A DNA stretch of 16,475 nt from NCBI GenBank assembly GCA_014729955.1, contig WJJA01000292.1:1-16475 (forward strand). The letters run 5' to 3'. Of this stretch, positions 13,909-16,475 are shown piece after piece. How positions within the stretch are numbered: the first letter of the stretch is position 1; each line of letters opens with the position of its first letter. The stretch is from a bacterium (GTDB lineage Bacteria; Electryoneota; Electryoneia; Electryoneales; Electryoneaceae). The translations under genes were made by a program, and so were the position numbers. Under the pieces are notes generated by a model. It had not been told where the DNA came from. It did no database searches and saw nothing but the letters and a program-made list of their open reading frames with translations.

Positions 13909-16224
13909 TTACTTCACCAGCACTGCACGTGCCGTCAAGGTGTATTCATTCGCCTTGACATGAATGAAATAGACACCGGACGCGTGCGTGGAAAGATCCA
14001 CCTTGACCGTGTGTACACCGGCTTGCAGGATTTGCCGTCCGACAAGACCCGCTTCACGGCCGAGCACATCCACCACGTGAACTTCGAGGTCAGAACGGAC
14101 CGGCAGATGGACGCGGACCACGGTACTTGCGTTGAAGGGGTTTGGATACGGGCCGGTGAGCTGGAATGCTGTCGGCAGAGCTTCATGTGCATCACCCGGA
14201 TCGGACTCGTTCTGATCGAAGAAATGCACGCCGATATCGGCACGGGTGCCGTCCGGGTCGAGCGGTGCAGCGGGATCGCCGGCATCGATCAACGGGCTGC
14301 CCGCCTGGAGGCTGACATCACCCCCGAGCGCATCCACAAAGAGCGGGTCCACATCTTCCAGCACCCCTTCGCCAATGGTCAGCGTGGCACCGAGGAAAGG
14401 ATCGAAGCTGTCGTCGTAATAATAACCGCTGTACTCCATCGTCAGCGGCAGGACCGCTTCGATCACATATCGCCCGGGCGCGTAAATAAAACTGTTTTGC
14501 ATGGTTGCATTGGAGCGGCTGTTTATCATCGCGGCTGCGGAATCGCCGGGTGCGGTGACGATCACACAATGATCGACCACCTCGAAGGGATTGGCCAAGC
14601 GTCCGTAAACGATCGACCGGGATAGTGTTCCGAGTGGTTGACTCCACATGTGCACATCCCCCTCGAAGACACATGAATCGGCATCGGGTAATTCCGTGCG
14701 ATCTTCATCCCATACCAGGCGCGGATTGCCGGTCAGGCGTCCGTGACGCAGCAGCTTCGGCATGATGAAATCGAACCACTCCGCCTCGCTGCCGTCCACC
14801 TCGAGGTATTCCCAGGTGCTGTCAATCAATGAGCCCGTTTCCCAGGCGTCGGTATCCTCTTCCACAAATAGCGCGGGGAAGGGCTCGTCATACTCGGGTT
14901 CGGCGACATAGTCCACCTGTGCCGGGCTGCCGGCGGTACCGTCCACCGCCAGGCGCCCTCCCATGCGTAGTCGGAACGGCGGTTTGCTCTCTTGTGGATC
15001 GCGAGGGCTGCAGGTTTGAACAATCTGTGCGCCCGGCCCCAGGGTGACCGATCCACGCCCGATGATCTGCAGGGGGTTTTCGTTGTCGAATTGAACCATG
15101 GTATCGCTCCAGACAACCTCACCGCCTACCGCATGCTCCCAATCGATTTCCGGCAGGAACGGCGGGGGTGAGCCCTGCAGGCGTTCGTCATAACTGTACG
15201 ACTTGAAGTAGCCGGTTCCACCGCAGTTCGATCGGTGTGTATACCCCCGTCGTTTCTGCATCATCGAACCGTGCAGGTAGATCGTTCCCCGCTCATCGGG
15301 CCCGCCGGGGTGAGGTCCCTGTGGATCGCAAAACCTGTACTCATCCCACGTTTCATTCTGCTGGTGAAAGGTGAATGACTCGGATAGTGAGGATAAGGCG
15401 ACAGTGATGGCAATGCTGGACGAATCCGGATCGCCGTCGGTACGATTCGCCCCGTTGCCACGACCGTTCGCCCAGGTGTTGGCGACCAGGATGCTGCCCT
15501 CTGACATCACGCCCCACCTGTGCGGGGAGTCGGGCGGGACTCGATAGGCGTCCTCGCCTTCCAGGGGGACATCTTCGTACACGAGATTGTCCATCAAATA
15601 GATGTCGCCGGCCGCACCGATCATGCCGGTACCGCTCAAGCCCTCGCCGAACAGTTGAAGGTCGCCGTCAAAGAAGATCGCCATGGAATCGTGGTACGCG
15701 GCAACGTCCACCAGCACCACCAGGGTGGAATCCCAGGGCAGTTCATCGGTCCAGGCCCACCAGTACAAACTGTCGATGGTTGCATGAGCGCGATACTGCA
15801 ACCCCTCCTCACTGAGGAATCGGCCTTGCATGGCAGCAGCCCCGCGAACGGTTGCAGCCTCCTCCGGGAAGGATGCCTCCGGCCAGCGAAACTCCGGCTC
15901 ATAGGCGAAGAAGGGATTCGCGGCGTATTCATAGAAATCATCCGCGCTGGTCGTCACCGTGCCGAAAAAGGAGGGGTTGTACTTGACCCCGAAAGCTTCA
16001 TTGCTGTGCAATGGTCCGTCAAGGGAATCGGGAGTCCAGAACCAGATGATCTCGTCATAATGCGTTGTTTCGAAATCGGTGATGTAGAGGTAATCCGACC
16101 ACCAGCGGAAGGAGCGTGCCTCTTCCTGGGCAATGCCGGGTGCAGCATTAAAGAACAGGACAGTACAAAGCAGAAACAGGACGGCAATCGGGAGATGACG
16201 GTACCGTGTTGTGAGCAGATCCAT
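13909..16224 (-). CDS. Secreted protein with DUF4900/PilX-like region, beta-helix-like region and type IX sorting tail (771 aa)
   Basis: Probable surface-exposed protein of unknown function. Residues 1-32 are a signal peptide (RYRHLP, hydrophobic LLCTVLFF, cleavage near GIAQ). Residues about 35-365 resemble DUF4900/PilX-like proteins: DGPLHSNEAFG near 69-79, a GMIGAAGDIYLMDN strand near 200, GVMSEGSILVA, and the run SMMQKRRGY, GYFKSYSYDERL and PPPFLPE near 319-360. Residues about 370-665 look like a right-handed beta-helix, closing with VDPLFVD, SPLIDAGDP and DPDGTRADIGVHFFDQ, a frequent end of such helices. Residues about 690-771 are the Por-secretion tail: YPNPFNAST, VLGREAG, SGVYFIHV and RAVLVK. 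A Shine-Dalgarno AAGGGGG lies eight bases before the chosen ATG. The stop is TAA. It shares its tail class with the giant protein but is separately transcribed. Family naming is from memory of motifs; secretion is more certain than function. Confidence 0.92.
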   Translation of the reverse strand: MDLLTTRYRHLPIAVLFLLCTVLFFNAAPGIAQEEARSFRWWSDYLYITDFETTHYDEIIWFWTPDSLDGPLHSNEAFGVKYNPSFFGTVTTSADDFYEYAANPFFAYEPEFRWPEASFPEEAATVRGAAAMQGRFLSEEGLQYRAHATIDSLYWWAWTDELPWDSTLVVLVDVAAYHDSMAIFFDGDLQLFGEGLSGTGMIGAAGDIYLMDNLVYEDVPLEGEDAYRVPPDSPHRWGVMSEGSILVANTWANGRGNGANRTDGDPDSSSIAITVALSSLSESFTFHQQNETWDEYRFCDPQGPHPGGPDERGTIYLHGSMMQKRRGYTHRSNCGGTGYFKSYSYDERLQGSPPPFLPEIDWEHAVGGEVVWSDTMVQFDNENPLQIIGRGSVTLGPGAQIVQTCSPRDPQESKPPFRLRMGGRLAVDGTAGSPAQVDYVAEPEYDEPFPALFVEEDTDAWETGSLIDSTWEYLEVDGSEAEWFDFIMPKLLRHGRLTGNPRLVWDEDRTELPDADSCVFEGDVHMWSQPLGTLSRSIVYGRLANPFEVVDHCVIVTAPGDSAAAMINSRSNATMQNSFIYAPGRYVIEAVLPLTMEYSGYYYDDSFDPFLGATLTIGEGVLEDVDPLFVDALGGDVSLQAGSPLIDAGDPAAPLDPDGTRADIGVHFFDQNESDPGDAHEALPTAFQLTGPYPNPFNASTVVRVHLPVRSDLEVHVVDVLGREAGLVGRQILQAGVHTVKVDLSTHASGVYFIHVKANEYTLTARAVLVK

Positions 16225-16255
16225 GAGCAGGTCCCCCTTGCAAAGAACATGGCGG

Positions 16256-16279
16256 GCATTCCACCCCCAAGTGGAATGC
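16256..16279 (-). promoter_or_regulatory. Hairpin in the leader of the 771-aa gene
   Basis: GCATTCCAC (16256-16264) and GTGGAATGC (16271-16279) form a perfect nine-base-pair stem with a six-base loop. It lies 32-55 bases upstream of the start codon, between the candidate promoter and the ribosome site, so it would be in the mRNA leader. It could affect translation or stability, or be a protein-binding palindrome. Confidence 0.5.
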
Positions 16280-16289
16280 TGATGTATAC

Positions 16290-16318
16290 ATGATAGACAG
16301 CCGGCGAGTAGAACGCAA
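16290..16318 (-). promoter_or_regulatory. Candidate promoter of the 771-aa gene
   Basis: On the minus strand TTGCGT (16313-16318) and TATCAT (16290-16295) are 17 bases apart, matching the sigma-70 boxes at three and five of six positions. The predicted leader is about 60 bases and includes the hairpin at 16256-16279. The assignment assumes a sigma-70-like consensus. Confidence 0.4.
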
Positions 16319-16357
16319 ACAACAAACTGTTTTTTCTTTATTTTGCATTCGGTGATT

Positions 16358-16375
16358 CTAGCCCGAATATTTCAT
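16358..16375 (+). repeat. 18-base flanking inverted repeat, right copy
   Basis: CTAGCCCGAATATTTCAT is the exact reverse complement of 140-157. Sequence beyond it (16376-16475) shows no resemblance to the DNA on the outer side of the left copy (1-139), so the two share only the tip. This is expected if they are opposite ends of one element type, or the same short repeat in different contexts. No gene can be supported in the last 100 bases. Confidence 0.6.
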
Positions 16376-16475
16376 AAATGATGAAAGCGAGCTATGGTAA
16401 GGACTGGTTTTACAGGAAGATGTTCCCCAATTTGTCACTTCCTCCCGGCGACGGTTTGTACCCAGACGTAAAAGA

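Noticed and set aside
13795..14625. Plus-strand open frame of 276 codons following the permease
   Set aside because: It is antisense and in register to the 771-residue gene, and runs through the convergent hairpin. The minus-strand protein has recognisable motifs and a sorting tail.
16378..16475. Plus-strand frame open from ATGATG to the end of the window, starting MMKASYGKDWFYR
   Set aside because: Only 32 codons, no ribosome site upstream, and no recognised similarity. An open frame of this length is common by chance. It could be the start of a truncated gene beyond the edge.

Overview
The window carries three complete protein genes on moderately GC-rich bacterial DNA, and I see no rRNA, tRNA, CRISPR array or transposase gene. 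Two of the genes encode secreted proteins ending in a C-terminal domain of the type IX secretion (Por secretion) sorting family: YPNPFN near its start, a central VLGRE, then SGMYF or SGVYF and a terminal FVK/LVK. Such tails, together with long secreted multidomain proteins and an 8-TM FtsX-type permease lacking an adjacent ATPase, suggest an uncultivated member of the Fibrobacterota-Chlorobiota-Bacteroidota (FCB) superphylum or a neighbour (KSB1, Zixibacteria, Electryoneota or Cloacimonadota-like). The phylum cannot be fixed from this sequence.

Layout: 1-312 is a non-coding left end with inverted repeats and a terminator-like hairpin. The minus-strand gene at 313-10767 encodes a 3484-residue secreted modular surface protein. 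Its N-terminal half has three copies of a nidogen-like beta module separated by carboxypeptidase-regulatory-like domains and by two fibronectin-like domains that each carry a coiled-coil insert. Its C-terminal half is an array of 17 fibronectin type III-like repeats followed by the sorting tail. A divergent intergenic region of about 595 bases (10768-11362) holds promoter-like and operator-like sequences. The plus-strand gene at 11363-13777 is an FtsX/MacB-type ABC transporter permease. A symmetric hairpin at 13827-13855 separates it from the convergent minus-strand gene at 13909-16224. That gene encodes a 771-residue secreted protein with a DUF4900/PilX-like region, a probable beta-helix and a sorting tail.

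The two tailed proteins would cross the inner membrane through their signal peptides and then use a type IX machine encoded elsewhere to reach the surface. The permease probably moves a lipoprotein, lipid or peptide with an ATPase also encoded elsewhere; nothing in the window links it functionally to its neighbours. An exact 18-base sequence occurs in opposite orientation near both ends (140-157 and 16358-16375). It looks like the tips of a dispersed repeat or insertion sequence, and may explain why the sequence stops where it does.

The most unusual features are the architecture of the giant protein (a two-domain higher-order repeat with one loop that repeatedly receives different inserts) and the pairing of a DUF4900-like region with a type IX tail in the 771-residue protein. 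I found no clear sign of a new defence or biosynthetic system.
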